From Mangrovitalea sediminis (GTDB lineage: Bacteria; Pseudomonadota; Gammaproteobacteria; Pseudomonadales; Oleiphilaceae), in assembly GCF_002514725.1 (NCBI RefSeq), contig NZ_NTLB01000001.1:248001-312000 (forward strand): 64,000 nucleotides of DNA. The letters run 5' to 3'. A model generated the notes under the pieces. That model was not told the origin of the DNA. It saw only the letters and a list, made by a program, of their open reading frames with translations, and made no database searches. Below, one piece after another: positions 8,709 to 18,389 of this stretch (position 1 is its first letter; every line of letters begins with the position of its first letter). The translations under genes were made by a program, and so were the position numbers.

Positions 8709-9776
8709 ATGAAGACACTCAACGAGACGCAGTTACAACGATTGGAAACCGGGCTCGATGCCATCCGAGAGGACGTCGTCAGCGACCTCGGCGAACGGGA
8801 TGCCCGCTACATCCGACGTATCATCCGCCTGCAGCGCAGCCTGGAAGTCGCGGGCCGCATACTGATTCCCCTGAGCCTCACGCCGGTGGGATTCGTCGCA
8901 GGCACCGCCAGCCTCAGCCTGGCCAAGATCATCGAGAATATGGAGATCGGCCACAACGTCATGCACGGTCAATACGACTGGATGAATGACCCGGCACTTT
9001 ACTCCCAGGATTATGAGTGGGATACCGCCTGCGACAGCAACTCATGGCGTCGTACCCATAATTACGAGCATCACACCTACACCAACATTATCGGCAAGGA
9101 CCGCGACTACGGTTACGGGTTGCTGCGTCTGAGCAACGACACTCCCTGGCGCTGGCGCAACCTGTTCCAGTTCGCCGATTACGTCGGGCTCAGCGTGCTG
9201 TTCCAATGGGGTGTGGGCCTCCACGAACTGGAATACGAGAAGCTGCTCAGTGGCGAGATCTCCCTGCGCGACAAAGGCGGCTTTCTGAAGGAATTCTTCC
9301 GCAAGGGAGGCCGCCAGTTCTTCAAGGATTACGTCTTCTTCCCGCTGCTGACCTTTCCGGTCGCGGGAAAGGTGTTGCTCGGCAACCTGAGCGCCAACCT
9401 GGCCAGAAACCTCTGGGCCTCGACCATCATCTTCTGCGGGCACTTCACCGAACAGGCGGCCACCTTCCACGAGGCCGATTGCGAGAACGAGAGCAAGGGG
9501 CAGTGGTACTACCGCCAGTTGACCGGCTCCAGCAATTTCACCGGCGGGCGCTGGCTCCACCTGTTGAGCGGACACCTGAGCTACCAGATCGAACACCATC
9601 TGTTCCCGGACATTCCGGCGCATCGCTATCCGGAGATGGCACCCAGGGTACAGGCGCTGTGCAAGGATCTGGGCATCCCTTACAACACCGGTTCCTTTGG
9701 GCGCCAGTACGCGACCGTGGTAAAACGAATCCTGCGCTTCTCGCTGCCGGAACGGCTGACTCGGCAAGCCGCCTGA
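8709..9776 (+). CDS. desB: acyl-CoA delta-9 desaturase (DesB-like)
   Basis: 355-residue membrane-bound fatty acid desaturase. The three histidine boxes of the diiron site are visible: GHNVMHG near residue 82, HNYEHH near residue 116, and QIEHHLFPDIPAHRY near residue 295. Hydrophobic stretches before and between the boxes form the membrane part. The family introduces a double bond into acyl-CoA or membrane acyl chains and needs an electron donor, presumably the oxidoreductase encoded 33 bp upstream. Start is ATG 8709 after an AAAGGA ribosome site. It is probably repressed by DesT. Assignment is strong. Confidence 0.93.
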   Translation: MKTLNETQLQRLETGLDAIREDVVSDLGERDARYIRRIIRLQRSLEVAGRILIPLSLTPVGFVAGTASLSLAKIIENMEIGHNVMHGQYDWMNDPALYSQDYEWDTACDSNSWRRTHNYEHHTYTNIIGKDRDYGYGLLRLSNDTPWRWRNLFQFADYVGLSVLFQWGVGLHELEYEKLLSGEISLRDKGGFLKEFFRKGGRQFFKDYVFFPLLTFPVAGKVLLGNLSANLARNLWASTIIFCGHFTEQAATFHEADCENESKGQWYYRQLTGSSNFTGGRWLHLLSGHLSYQIEHHLFPDIPAHRYPEMAPRVQALCKDLGIPYNTGSFGRQYATVVKRILRFSLPERLTRQAA

Positions 9777-9834
9777 AAACCATCGGTGCCGGTTGTGCGT
9801 ATAAAGGAGACCTCCCTAAAGGCGCACAGCCGGC

Positions 9835-11385
9835 ATGACAGATAACGCCCAAACCCGCCACCTCATTCTGGTTCTCGGCGATCAGCTCTCACACAACCTG
9901 TCCGCGCTTCGCGATGCCGATCCAACGTGCGACAGGATACTGATGGCGGAGGTCGCTGAGGAAGCGGGTTACGTCAATCACCACAAGAAGAAGATCGCTT
10001 TGATCTTCAGTGCCATGCGGCACTTCGCGATTGAACTGCGCGAGCGCGGCTTTGAGGTTCAGTATCACCCCTTCACACCGGACGCTGCACAGCGTTCGCT
10101 GTATAGCGTGGTGGAACAGGCGGTTACCCAGCTTTCGCCAAAGCGCCTGATAAGCACCGAGTGCGGAGAATACCGTCTCGATCAGCAGATACGGAGCTGG
10201 GCGACGAGCCTGCACATTCCCGTAGACATCGCGCCCGACGACCGTTTCCTCTGCAGCAAGTCAGACTTTGCACACTGGGCACAGGGGCGCAAACAGCTGC
10301 GCATGGAATTCTTCTATCGGGAGATGCGACAGCAAACCGGCTTGCTGATGACCGAAGACGGCAAGCCCGTAGGCGGATCCTGGAATTACGATGCGGAAAA
10401 CCGGCGCAAATGGTCAGGCAAACCACCGGCACCGGCCCCCTTCCGCGTCGAACCGGATGCGATAACGCAGGCCGTATTGGATCTTGTCGCACGCGACTTC
10501 AGCGGACATTTCGGCGAACTCGACCATTTCGCTTTTGCGGTCACCCGCACCGAGGCGCTGCAGGCCCTGGACTATTTCGTCGATTTCGCCCTGCCCTGCT
10601 TCGGCGACTACCAGGACGCCATGGCGGCACGGGAGGACAGCCTGTTTCACAGCCTGCTCTCCCCCTACATCAACATCGGCCTGCTGGACCCACGTGAAGT
10701 GTGCGAGGCGGCCGCGCAAGCCTGGCATGCTGGACGCGCCCCGTTGAATTCAGTAGAAGGTTTTATCCGGCAGATTATCGGCTGGAGAGAGTATGTCCGG
10801 GGCCTTTACTGGCTGCGCATGCCCGAATATGCGGAATTGAACGGCCTGAACGCGCAACGCGACCTGCCAGGATTCTACTGGACCGGCGACACCGGCATGA
10901 ACTGCCTGCGCCACTGTATCGACGCGACCCGACGCAACGGCCATGCCCACCACATCCAGCGCCTGATGGTCACCGGCAATTTCGCCCTGCTGATCGGTGT
11001 ACAGCCCAAACAGGTCTGCGACTGGTATCTGGCTGTCTATGTGGATGCCTTCGACTGGGTTGAGCTGCCCAACACTCTCGGCATGGCCCTGCATGCGGAT
11101 GGCGGCTACCTGGGCTCAAAACCTTATGCCGCCAGCGGCAAGTACATTCAACGCATGTCCGACTACTGCCGCGACTGCCGCTACAAGGTTGCGAAAACGA
11201 CGGAGCAGGATGCCTGCCCCTTCAACAGTCTCTATTGGCACTTCATTCATCGCAACCGGGTGCACTTCGCCGACAACCCGCGCATGACAATGATGTACCG
11301 CAACTGGGAACGGCAAGGCGACAGCAAACGACAGGCCACTCTCGAGCGGGCGGAAACGCTGCTAAACGCCCTGAACACCCTGTAA
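9835..11385 (+). CDS. phrB: iron-sulfur bacterial photolyase/cryptochrome, probable (6-4) type
   Basis: 516-residue member of the FeS-BCP group of the photolyase/cryptochrome family. The N-terminal domain opens LILVLGDQLS. Four cysteines at about residues 357, 445, 448 and 461 have exactly the spacing of the 4Fe-4S ligands of Agrobacterium PhrB (350, 438, 441, 454), which repairs (6-4) photoproducts using blue light, FAD and a lumazine. The C-terminal CRDC and DACPFN motifs are typical. It starts 58 bp after desB, so it may be read with desCB, though a GGAG before it lies about 25 bases upstream of ATG 9835, leaving the start uncertain. Repair specificity is inferred from subgroup. Confidence 0.9.
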   Translation: MTDNAQTRHLILVLGDQLSHNLSALRDADPTCDRILMAEVAEEAGYVNHHKKKIALIFSAMRHFAIELRERGFEVQYHPFTPDAAQRSLYSVVEQAVTQLSPKRLISTECGEYRLDQQIRSWATSLHIPVDIAPDDRFLCSKSDFAHWAQGRKQLRMEFFYREMRQQTGLLMTEDGKPVGGSWNYDAENRRKWSGKPPAPAPFRVEPDAITQAVLDLVARDFSGHFGELDHFAFAVTRTEALQALDYFVDFALPCFGDYQDAMAAREDSLFHSLLSPYINIGLLDPREVCEAAAQAWHAGRAPLNSVEGFIRQIIGWREYVRGLYWLRMPEYAELNGLNAQRDLPGFYWTGDTGMNCLRHCIDATRRNGHAHHIQRLMVTGNFALLIGVQPKQVCDWYLAVYVDAFDWVELPNTLGMALHADGGYLGSKPYAASGKYIQRMSDYCRDCRYKVAKTTEQDACPFNSLYWHFIHRNRVHFADNPRMTMMYRNWERQGDSKRQATLERAETLLNALNTL

Positions 11386-11405
11386 TCCAAGGAGTGCCCG
11401 ACGGA

Positions 11406-12326
11406 CTATCCCAAAACCAGAGCCACCATCACCGGTATATAGAGCAAAGCCACAATGGTACTCAACAGGGTGGTTCCCGCCGCCTGTTCCGGATGGGTTT
11501 CGAGGAGAGTGGCAATGACCACGGTATTGGCGGCGACGGGCACGATCGACACCAGGAACAGCGACCGGTAGACCTGCAGGTCATACCAGTGCGGCCCGAG
11601 CCCGTCGATCCACCACAAGAGCAGTACCATCAGGGGCCAGGCCAGGAATTTGCCGACAAATGACAACCCGGTAAAGCGCCAGTCTCCGGCCAGCCCCCGA
11701 AAGGTACTGATGCCCATACCGATGATCATCATGCCGAAAATACTGTAGGCACCGCGCAGGTTATCGAACATCGGCACGAAGATATCCGGTATGCGGATAC
11801 CGGACAGGTTGAGCCCGGCGCCAATCAGGAACGCGTAGAGCGAGGGCAGTTTCAGCACACGCAAGACGCATTCCCGCACGCTGTACCGACCGCGCGCGGC
11901 GATATAGAAACCCATGGAGTTTTCATACAGCGTCGTCCCCAGCATGCAGACGACATAGATCCCCAGCGCCTTCTGGCCAAACAGGATCAGGGCCACCGGG
12001 ATACCGAAATAACCGGTATTGCCGGTCGATACGGTCATGGCCAGGATATTGGCCCGGGCGTCGCCGAGCACCCGTTTGCCAATAGTGAGAAAGCCCAACC
12101 CCAACACCAGGCAAATGCACCAGACGAACACCGGAATCAGCAGCACCGTCGTGCTCAGCGGCGCGCTCATCACCCCGCTGAAAATCACCGATGGCGTGAT
12201 GATGTACAGCATCAGGCTGGCGATATGGCGCCCGTTGACCTGCAGGAAACGACCCGCGATCCAGCCCAACGCAATCGTCAGGTAGAGCGGAATCATTTTG
12301 GTCAACAGCGAGAAAACGATGGCCAT
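11406..12326 (-). CDS. AEC family transporter (auxin efflux carrier-like permease)
   Basis: 306-residue integral membrane protein of the AEC (auxin efflux carrier) family, with about ten hydrophobic segments split into two five-helix halves, the usual family size and layout. Motifs seen include the N-terminal LYLTIALGWIAGRFL segment, STGNTGYFGIPVAL near residues 106-119, and the C-terminal PVAANTVVIA motif. Members export or import small carboxylates such as malonate or malate; the substrate here is unknown. It converges with the photolyase gene, 20 bp apart, and diverges from a small secreted protein gene. Confidence 0.88.
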   Translation of the reverse strand: MAIVFSLLTKMIPLYLTIALGWIAGRFLQVNGRHIASLMLYIITPSVIFSGVMSAPLSTTVLLIPVFVWCICLVLGLGFLTIGKRVLGDARANILAMTVSTGNTGYFGIPVALILFGQKALGIYVVCMLGTTLYENSMGFYIAARGRYSVRECVLRVLKLPSLYAFLIGAGLNLSGIRIPDIFVPMFDNLRGAYSIFGMMIIGMGISTFRGLAGDWRFTGLSFVGKFLAWPLMVLLLWWIDGLGPHWYDLQVYRSLFLVSIVPVAANTVVIATLLETHPEQAAGTTLLSTIVALLYIPVMVALVLG

Positions 12327-12470
12327 AACAGTTTCCGATGCAGGTCGCTGCGCAGTCTATCAGTCCGGAGAAGCGCGGAATAGTTGGCGTTTTAGCGCCG
12401 TTGACGTGGGCATCGCCTGCGGTTTCTCTTATCCTCTACCGGGCATCCCTATGGCGATACGGAGTTCATC

Positions 12471-12914
12471 ATGCGTTACCGTTACCTGCTCGGCTTGTTC
12501 CTGCTGGCACCGCTGCTGGCCCGGGCCGACAGCCTGGAATCCCCTAAAATGGCCGATAAGGCGGTCGCCACCTTCATGCAACAGGCCGACCAGGGCCAGG
12601 TGGACCAGGCCTATGTAGGACTTCACCCCTATCTGGGCGTCGATGCCGATGCCTACAACCAGGCCGCCAAAAAGGCTGTGTCCTATTTCAAGGAGGTTTT
12701 CGACAAGGTCGGCAAGCCGCTGGGAGACCTTGTCGTCAGGCGTGAACATATCGGAAACAGCTTCTACCGGATCAGCGTGCTGCAAAAATACCAGAGCGCC
12801 GCTTTCGAATGGCAGTTCACCTTCTATCAGCCCAAGCAGGGCTGGCACCTGGTTGGCGTCAGCTACTCCACTGACATCGACGACCTGTACCAGACATTAC
12901 CGGGCACACGGTAA
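12471..12914 (+). CDS. small secreted protein, DUF4019/DUF3887-like
   Basis: 147-residue protein with a signal peptide (about residues 1-19, cleaved after LARA). The mature part has a helical start (TFMQQADQGQVDQAY) followed by an alternating strand pattern with PLGDLVVRR and a C-terminal GWHLVGVSY block. This resembles the NTF2-like DUF4019 and DUF3887 proteins found in the periplasm, but the match is loose and I do not assign a function. It stands alone, divergent from the AEC permease gene and upstream of the suf promoter region. Confidence 0.7.
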   Translation: MRYRYLLGLFLLAPLLARADSLESPKMADKAVATFMQQADQGQVDQAYVGLHPYLGVDADAYNQAAKKAVSYFKEVFDKVGKPLGDLVVRREHIGNSFYRISVLQKYQSAAFEWQFTFYQPKQGWHLVGVSYSTDIDDLYQTLPGTR

Positions 12915-13019
12915 ATCTCTTGAACGGCGGCGGCGCCAGCCCGCCGCCACGTCCACTTCCCCGCCATTTTACGGTATAATCTCCGGCCTTTTGTGGGACC
13001 GTCGCCGGACTCACAATTA

Positions 13020-13044
13020 ATACCTGACTAAAACACTCTGATAT
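13020..13044 (+). promoter_or_regulatory. IscR type-1 binding site of the suf operon
   Basis: The 25-bp segment starting ATACCTGACTA and ending CTGATAT matches the IscR type-1 consensus (ATASYYGACTR, WWWY, AGTCRRSTAT) at 22 of 25 positions, counted by eye. A TATAAT hexamer lies upstream at 12975-12980, and a 10-bp palindrome ATTGTACAAT follows at 13043-13052. It lies 125 bp before the sufB start. No iscR-like gene is present in the window, so IscR would act in trans. Confidence 0.7.
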
Positions 13045-13090
13045 TGTACAATTGCGGTCGAAGTCAGAGAGACAGTTCTCATTTTTAACC

Positions 13091-13133
13091 CCCAAGTCGA
13101 AACCTCCTTGACCGGGAGTCATGCTGACTTGGG
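13091..13133 (+). promoter_or_regulatory. hairpin in the suf leader
   Basis: CCCAAGTC at 13091-13098 pairs perfectly with GACTTGGG at 13126-13133; inside, CTCC (13104-13107) can pair with GGAG (13115-13118). The element lies 36 bases upstream of the sufB ATG and may stabilise the transcript or hide the leader. No known riboswitch is recognised. Confidence 0.4.
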
Positions 13134-13168
13134 CGGGATGCGCATCAAGGTAACCTACGGGGTAAGAC

Positions 13169-14617
13169 ATGGCGGATGGCAACAAGCCGGTCAAAGAACT
13201 CATCAAGCGCGAGTACGAACATGGTTTCGTGACCGAGATCGAGGCGGATACCTTTGAGCCCGGCCTCAACGAAGACGTGATTCGGCGCCTGTCGGCCATC
13301 AAGAATGAGCCGGAGTTCATGCTGGAATGGCGGCTTAAGGCCTATCGCAAATGGCTGGAAATGACCGAGCCTGAATGGGCGCATGTGCATTTTCCCAAGA
13401 TCGACTACAACAGCATTTCCTATTATTCAGCCCCCAAGTCCAAGGCGGATGCGCCCAAGAGCCTGGACGAAGTCGATCCCGAATTGTTGCGCACCTATGA
13501 AAAACTGGGAATCCCGCTGCACGAGCGCGCAAAACTCGCCGGCGTTGCCGTCGATGCCGTTTTCGATTCGGTCTCGGTAACCACCACCTTCAAGGAACAG
13601 CTGACTGAAGCGGGTGTGATCTTCTGCCCGATTTCCGAAGCCGTCCACAAGCATCCTGAGCTGATCAAGAAATACCTGGGTACGGTGGTGCCGACCGGCG
13701 ACAACTACTTTGCCGCCCTCAATTCCGCGGTGTTCAGCGACGGCTCCTTTGTCTATATCCCCGAGGGTGTGCGTTGTCCGCTGGAGCTGTCTACCTACTT
13801 CCGTATCAACGCGGCCAATACCGGCCAGTTCGAACGCACCCTGATCATTGCCGACAAGGGCAGCTACGTCAGCTATCTGGAAGGTTGTACAGCCCCCATG
13901 CGCGATGAGAACCAGCTGCATGCAGCGGTCGTCGAACTGGTCGCGCTGGACGATGCCCAGATCAAATATTCCACGGTGCAGAACTGGTACCCCGGCGACG
14001 AGAACGGCAAGGGTGGCATCTACAACTTCGTCACCAAGCGCGGCGCCTGTATCGGCCGCAACTCGAAGATTTCCTGGACTCAGGTGGAAACCGGTTCCGC
14101 GATCACCTGGAAGTACCCGAGCTGCGTGCTGCGTGGCGAAAACAGCGTCGGCGAGTTCTATTCCGTCGCCCTGACCAACAACATGCAGCAGGCCGATACC
14201 GGCACCAAGATGATCCACCTGGGCAAGAACACGCGCAGCACCATCATTTCCAAGGGGATTTCCGCCGGTCGCAGCAACAACAGTTATCGGGGGTTGGTCC
14301 GTTTCGGACCCAACGCCAAGGGTGCGCGCAACTTCACCCAGTGCGATTCGCTGCTGATCGGCGATCAGTGCGGCGCGCACACCTTCCCCTATATCGAAAG
14401 CAAGAACCCCAGCGCCATCGTCGAGCACGAAGCAACCACATCCAAGGTCAGCGACGAGCAGCTGTTCCTCTGCCGCCAGCGCGGCATCGATCCGGAACAG
14501 GCGGTCTCCATGATCGTCAACGGCTTCTGCAAGGAAGTCTTCAAGGAGCTGCCCATGGAGTTCGCCGTGGAAGCCACCAAGTTGCTGGAAGTCAGCCTGG
14601 AAGGTTCCGTCGGTTAA
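13169..14617 (+). CDS. sufB: Fe-S cluster scaffold protein SufB
   Basis: 482-residue SufB, part of the SufBC2D complex that builds iron-sulfur clusters and delivers them to apoproteins. The typical [12 protein letters not shown]-like block ([14 protein letters not shown], about residues 131-144), the [16 protein letters not shown] block and the C-terminal [20 protein letters not shown] block are all present. It is the first gene of a seven-gene suf operon (sufB-C-D-S-A-T-E). Start is ATG 13169 following GGGGTAAGAC. An IscR type-1 site upstream suggests iron-sulfur-status control. Identity is certain. Confidence 0.98.
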   Translation: MADGNKPVKELIKREYEHGFVTEIEADTFEPGLNEDVIRRLSAIKNEPEFMLEWRLKAYRKWLEMTEPEWAHVHFPKIDYNSISYYSAPKSKADAPKSLDEVDPELLRTYEKLGIPLHERAKLAGVAVDAVFDSVSVTTTFKEQLTEAGVIFCPISEAVHKHPELIKKYLGTVVPTGDNYFAALNSAVFSDGSFVYIPEGVRCPLELSTYFRINAANTGQFERTLIIADKGSYVSYLEGCTAPMRDENQLHAAVVELVALDDAQIKYSTVQNWYPGDENGKGGIYNFVTKRGACIGRNSKISWTQVETGSAITWKYPSCVLRGENSVGEFYSVALTNNMQQADTGTKMIHLGKNTRSTIISKGISAGRSNNSYRGLVRFGPNAKGARNFTQCDSLLIGDQCGAHTFPYIESKNPSAIVEHEATTSKVSDEQLFLCRQRGIDPEQAVSMIVNGFCKEVFKELPMEFAVEATKLLEVSLEGSVG

Positions 14618-14687
14618 TACCCGGCGGACAGGCTGAGCACCCCGTTTCAACGACATCGAATTCAGATTCAGAGAGAGACCAGAGTCC

Positions 14688-15449
14688 ATGCTGAGCATCA
14701 AGAACCTCCACGCGGCCATCGAGGGCAAAGAGATCCTCAAGGGTATCGACCTGGAAGTGAAGCCCGGTGAAGTTCACGCCATCATGGGCCCGAACGGCTC
14801 TGGAAAAAGCACCCTGTCCCAGGTTCTGGCCGGTAACGACTCCTATGAGGTCACCGGCGGCGAAGTGATCCTGGATGGCAAGAACCTGCTGGAGATGGAA
14901 ACCGAGGAGCGCGCCCGCGAAGGCGTTTTCCTGGCGTTCCAGTACCCGGTGGAGATTCCCGGCGTCAGCAACCTGCAGTTCCTCAAGACCGCGCTCAACT
15001 CCATCCGCAAGCACCACGGCCAGAACGAAATCAATGCGGTAGAGTTCATGAAGCTGGCCCGCGAGAAAGCCCGCCAGGTGAATCTGGACGAGTCCTTCCT
15101 CAAGCGCGGCGTCAACGAAGGTTTCTCCGGTGGCGAGAAGAAGCGCAACGAAATCATGCAGATGCTGCTGATGGAACCGAAACTGGCGATTCTGGACGAG
15201 ACAGATTCCGGCCTTGATATCGATGCCCTGAAGACCGTTGCCGACGGTGTCAACGCCCTGCGCTCACCGGACCGCTCAGTGATCATGGTGACCCATTACC
15301 AGCGCCTGCTCAGCTACATCGTACCGGATTATGTCCACGTCCTGGCCGGCGGACGCATCATCAAGTCCGGCGGTCGCGAACTGGCGCTGGAACTGGAAGC
15401 TAAAGGTTATGGCTGGCTCGGTATCAACGAAACCGCTACCGCGGGCTGA
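14688..15449 (+). CDS. sufC: Fe-S assembly ATPase SufC
   Basis: 253-residue ABC-type ATPase. Walker A is GPNGSGKST at about residues 35-43, the signature GFSGGEKKRNE lies near residue 146, and Walker B is LAILDETDSGLD near residue 167, the SufC form. SufC drives conformational change in SufB-SufD during cluster assembly. It lies 70 bp after sufB, the largest gap in the operon, and 11 bp before sufD. Identity is certain. Confidence 0.98.
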   Translation: MLSIKNLHAAIEGKEILKGIDLEVKPGEVHAIMGPNGSGKSTLSQVLAGNDSYEVTGGEVILDGKNLLEMETEERAREGVFLAFQYPVEIPGVSNLQFLKTALNSIRKHHGQNEINAVEFMKLAREKARQVNLDESFLKRGVNEGFSGGEKKRNEIMQMLLMEPKLAILDETDSGLDIDALKTVADGVNALRSPDRSVIMVTHYQRLLSYIVPDYVHVLAGGRIIKSGGRELALELEAKGYGWLGINETATAG

Positions 15450-15460
15450 AGGAGACGTTG

Positions 15461-16744
15461 ATGACTGCATTGGCTACCCTCGCCCCTGAATTCGCCAGTG
15501 TGCCCGACAGCACACTGCCGGGACCGCTTCAGCGCTACCGCGATAACGCCGCCAAGGCGATAGCCGGCATGGCGATGCCGACCCGGCGTACCGAAAACTG
15601 GAAATATTCCAGCCGTCACTTGCAACTGGATACCGCTCTCGCGGCGCCGCTGGCGGCGACCGGCACCATCTCCACCGACATCGGAGACGCGTACCGTATC
15701 GTCATCCGTAATGGCGTCATCGCAGCGGACGAATCACGACTGCCGGCGATCGACGGCATCGAAATTGTCCGTTTTGCCGACCTTGATGAAGTCAACGCGC
15801 AAAAGATCGTCGAGCAACTGGATGGCGCGCTGGACACCGCAGCCCTGCAGTTCGCCCCACTCAACAGCGCTCGCCTGCAAGACGGCCTTCTGGTTCGCCT
15901 GGCCTCCAATGCAAGGCTCGACAAACCATTGTTCGTGCTGTGCCAGACGCTGGCCGAACATAGCGGTTCCGCCCATCCGCGCATTCTCGTCGATGCCGGC
16001 AGCCACAGCGAACTGACCCTCGTCGAGCAGCACGAAAGCCAGGGAGATGCCCCGGCACTGGTCAACGCTGTCACCGAACTCAATCTCGCAGCGGGCGCAC
16101 AGGTCACCTACGTCCGCCTGTCCCTCGACGGTACGACGGTCAACCACATTGGCGCCACGGGCGTGCGACTGGCCGCCAATGCCCGTTTTGACAGCCACTG
16201 CGTCGGTTTCGGCGGGCCGCTACGTCGCCATGACCTACAAATACGTCTGCAGGAAGCGGGTGCCGAATGCCGCCTTAACGGCGTTACTGTCACGCTGGGC
16301 GAGCAGCATTACGACAATCACACGGTTATCGAGCACGTCGCTCCGCACTGCAACAGCGAAGAAACCTATCGCTGCATTGCGGCGGGCAAGTCCCACGCCA
16401 TTTTCAATGGGCGCATCCTGATTCATCGCGACGCCCAGAAATCCGTCGCCGAGATGAGCAACAAGAACCTGCTGCTGTCCTCGGAAGCGGAAATCGATAC
16501 CAAGCCGGAACTTGAAATTTACGCCGACGACGTCAAATGTGCTCATGGAGCCACGATTGGACAACTCGATGCAGAATCGTTGTTCTATCTGGTATCGCGC
16601 GGCATTGGCCGCACGGAAGCCGGCACCCTGCTGAGCATGGCCTTCATCAATGAATTGGTGCAGCAGATTCCGGTCGAATCGGTGAAAGACGCGATCGAAC
16701 AACGCCTCATCGATTTCATCGAAACCACCTTTCAGGAGGTGTAA
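15461..16744 (+). CDS. sufD: Fe-S assembly protein SufD
   Basis: 427-residue SufD, the SufB paralogue in the SufBC2D scaffold. The TRRTENWKYSSRHL block near residue 38 and the C-terminal ADDVKCAHGATIGQLD block, shared by SufB and SufD proteins, identify it. I chose ATG 15461, which has GGAG six bases upstream; a TTG one codon earlier is possible but unneeded. It sits between sufC and sufS, with 6 bp to sufS. Identity is firm, though SufD is less conserved than SufB. Confidence 0.96.
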   Translation: MTALATLAPEFASVPDSTLPGPLQRYRDNAAKAIAGMAMPTRRTENWKYSSRHLQLDTALAAPLAATGTISTDIGDAYRIVIRNGVIAADESRLPAIDGIEIVRFADLDEVNAQKIVEQLDGALDTAALQFAPLNSARLQDGLLVRLASNARLDKPLFVLCQTLAEHSGSAHPRILVDAGSHSELTLVEQHESQGDAPALVNAVTELNLAAGAQVTYVRLSLDGTTVNHIGATGVRLAANARFDSHCVGFGGPLRRHDLQIRLQEAGAECRLNGVTVTLGEQHYDNHTVIEHVAPHCNSEETYRCIAAGKSHAIFNGRILIHRDAQKSVAEMSNKNLLLSSEAEIDTKPELEIYADDVKCAHGATIGQLDAESLFYLVSRGIGRTEAGTLLSMAFINELVQQIPVESVKDAIEQRLIDFIETTFQEV

Positions 16745-16750
16745 CGACCC

Positions 16751-17998
16751 ATGACTCAGGTCGCCCCCGAAGCCGTCACTGGCCTGGATGTCGAACAGGT
16801 CCGGCAGGATTTCCCGATACTGTCGCAGACCGTCAACGGCAACCCGCTCGTCTACCTGGACAACGCCGCCTCAGCACAGAAGCCCCGCGCCGTGCTGGAC
16901 GCGATGACCCGCTATTACGAGACCAGCCACGCCAACGTGCATCGCGGCGCCCACACACTGGGTGACCGCGCCACGGCAGCCTTCGAGGGCGCCCGTGAAA
17001 CCGTACGTCGTTTCATCAACGCGGCCAGTACCCGCGAAGTGATCTGGACCCGCGGCACGACTGAAGCCATCAACGTTGTGGCCAATGGCCTGGCACCGGA
17101 ACTCAAGCCCGGTGACGAGATCCTGGTCAGCCACATGGAGCACCACGCGAACATTGTGCCCTGGCAGATGATCGCCGAGCGTACCGGTGCGGTCCTCAAG
17201 GTCATCGCCATCAACGATGCCGGCGAACTGGACCTGGACAGTTTCGAACAGCAACTCGGCGAACGCACACGTGTTCTTGCCGTGGGTCACGTCTCCAATG
17301 TGCTGGGTACGATCAACCCGATCAAGAACCTGATATCCCGGGCCAAGGCGGCCGGCGCATTCACCCTCATCGACGGCGCCCAGGCCACACCGCACATGCA
17401 GCCGGATGTGCAGGACCTGGACTGCGATTTCTACGTCTTCTCCTCCCACAAACTGTTTGGCCCGACGGGGATTGGCGTGCTGTACGGCCGCGAACAACTC
17501 CTGGAGCGCATGCCTCCGTTCCAGGGCGGCGGCGAAATGATCGAGCAGGTGACCTTCGAGAAGACCACCTGGAACCAGCTTCCCTACAAATTCGAAGCGG
17601 GCACTCCGGCCATTGCCGAAGCCATTGGCCTGGCGGCCGCCATCGATTATCTGGATGCCTTGGGACGCCCGGCCATTGCCGCGGCGGAGGAAAAACTCTG
17701 GCAGTCGGTCATGCAGCATGCGGCGGACTTCCCCGGCCTGCGCTTGATCGGCACCGCGCGGGATAAGGTGCCCGTGCTCTCGTTCGCCATCGATGGCCTG
17801 CATCCCAGCGACATCGGCACCCTGCTCGACCAGCAGGGTATCGCTATCCGTACCGGCCATCATTGCGCGATGCCCCTGATGGAACGTTTCCAGGTACCGG
17901 GTACCGCCAGGGCCTCATTTGCCTTTTACAATACGCTGGATGAAGTGGATCGGCTGTTCGCCGCCCTACAGAAAATCCAGCGCCTGTTTGCCAACTAA
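16751..17998 (+). CDS. sufS: cysteine desulfurase SufS
   Basis: 415-residue PLP-dependent group II cysteine desulfurase. The PLP lysine lies in SSHKLFGPTGIGVLYG (about residues 232-247) and the sulfur-accepting cysteine is Cys372 in the motif RTGHHCAMP. It removes sulfur from cysteine and passes it to SufE, encoded at the end of the same operon. ATG 16751 lies 6 bp after sufD and the last sufD codons contain the CAGGAGGT ribosome site. Identity is firm. Confidence 0.97.
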   Translation: MTQVAPEAVTGLDVEQVRQDFPILSQTVNGNPLVYLDNAASAQKPRAVLDAMTRYYETSHANVHRGAHTLGDRATAAFEGARETVRRFINAASTREVIWTRGTTEAINVVANGLAPELKPGDEILVSHMEHHANIVPWQMIAERTGAVLKVIAINDAGELDLDSFEQQLGERTRVLAVGHVSNVLGTINPIKNLISRAKAAGAFTLIDGAQATPHMQPDVQDLDCDFYVFSSHKLFGPTGIGVLYGREQLLERMPPFQGGGEMIEQVTFEKTTWNQLPYKFEAGTPAIAEAIGLAAAIDYLDALGRPAIAAAEEKLWQSVMQHAADFPGLRLIGTARDKVPVLSFAIDGLHPSDIGTLLDQQGIAIRTGHHCAMPLMERFQVPGTARASFAFYNTLDEVDRLFAALQKIQRLFAN

Positions 17999-18013
17999 CC
18001 TGGAGGTTTGTGC

Positions 18014-18370
18014 ATGACGGCAGAAGCCTTTACCCCGACGGTCGGCGTCAGCATGACGCCAAGCGCGGTCGATCATGTTCGCCAGCAACTGGGCAAGCAT
18101 CCCGGCGCCCTGGGCATTCGGCTCGCGGTGAAGAAAAGCGGTTGTTCCGGCTTCATGTATGAGACGGAATGGGTGTCCGAGCCAGGCTCCGATGACGAGA
18201 TCTTTCAGATCGCAGACGGCGTCGCCGTCTATGTCGCACGCAAGGATCTTCCGGTGGTGAACGGGACCGAGATCGATTTCATCACCAAGGGCCTGAACTC
18301 CATGTTCCAGTTCCGTAACCCTAACGCCACTGCCGAGTGCGGTTGCGGTGAAAGTTTTTCGGTGACCTGA
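18014..18370 (+). CDS. sufA: A-type Fe-S carrier SufA/HesB
   Basis: 118-residue A-type carrier that receives clusters from SufBCD and passes them to targets. The three conserved cysteines are present: one in SGCSGF near residue 45 and two in the C-terminal ECGCGESF near residues 109-111. ATG 18014 has a GGAGG site nine bases upstream; a TTG two codons earlier is less likely. Its place between sufS and sufT makes SufA the best name, though IscA or ErpA cannot be excluded by sequence alone. Confidence 0.94.
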   Translation: MTAEAFTPTVGVSMTPSAVDHVRQQLGKHPGALGIRLAVKKSGCSGFMYETEWVSEPGSDDEIFQIADGVAVYVARKDLPVVNGTEIDFITKGLNSMFQFRNPNATAECGCGESFSVT

Positions 18371-18389
18371 CAGACAGGGCGAAACGACA

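Noticed and set aside
12991-13016. A CRP site (TTGTG...CACAA) upstream of sufB
   Set aside because: The arms are 16 bases apart, too far for the CRP site TGTGA-N6-TCACA.
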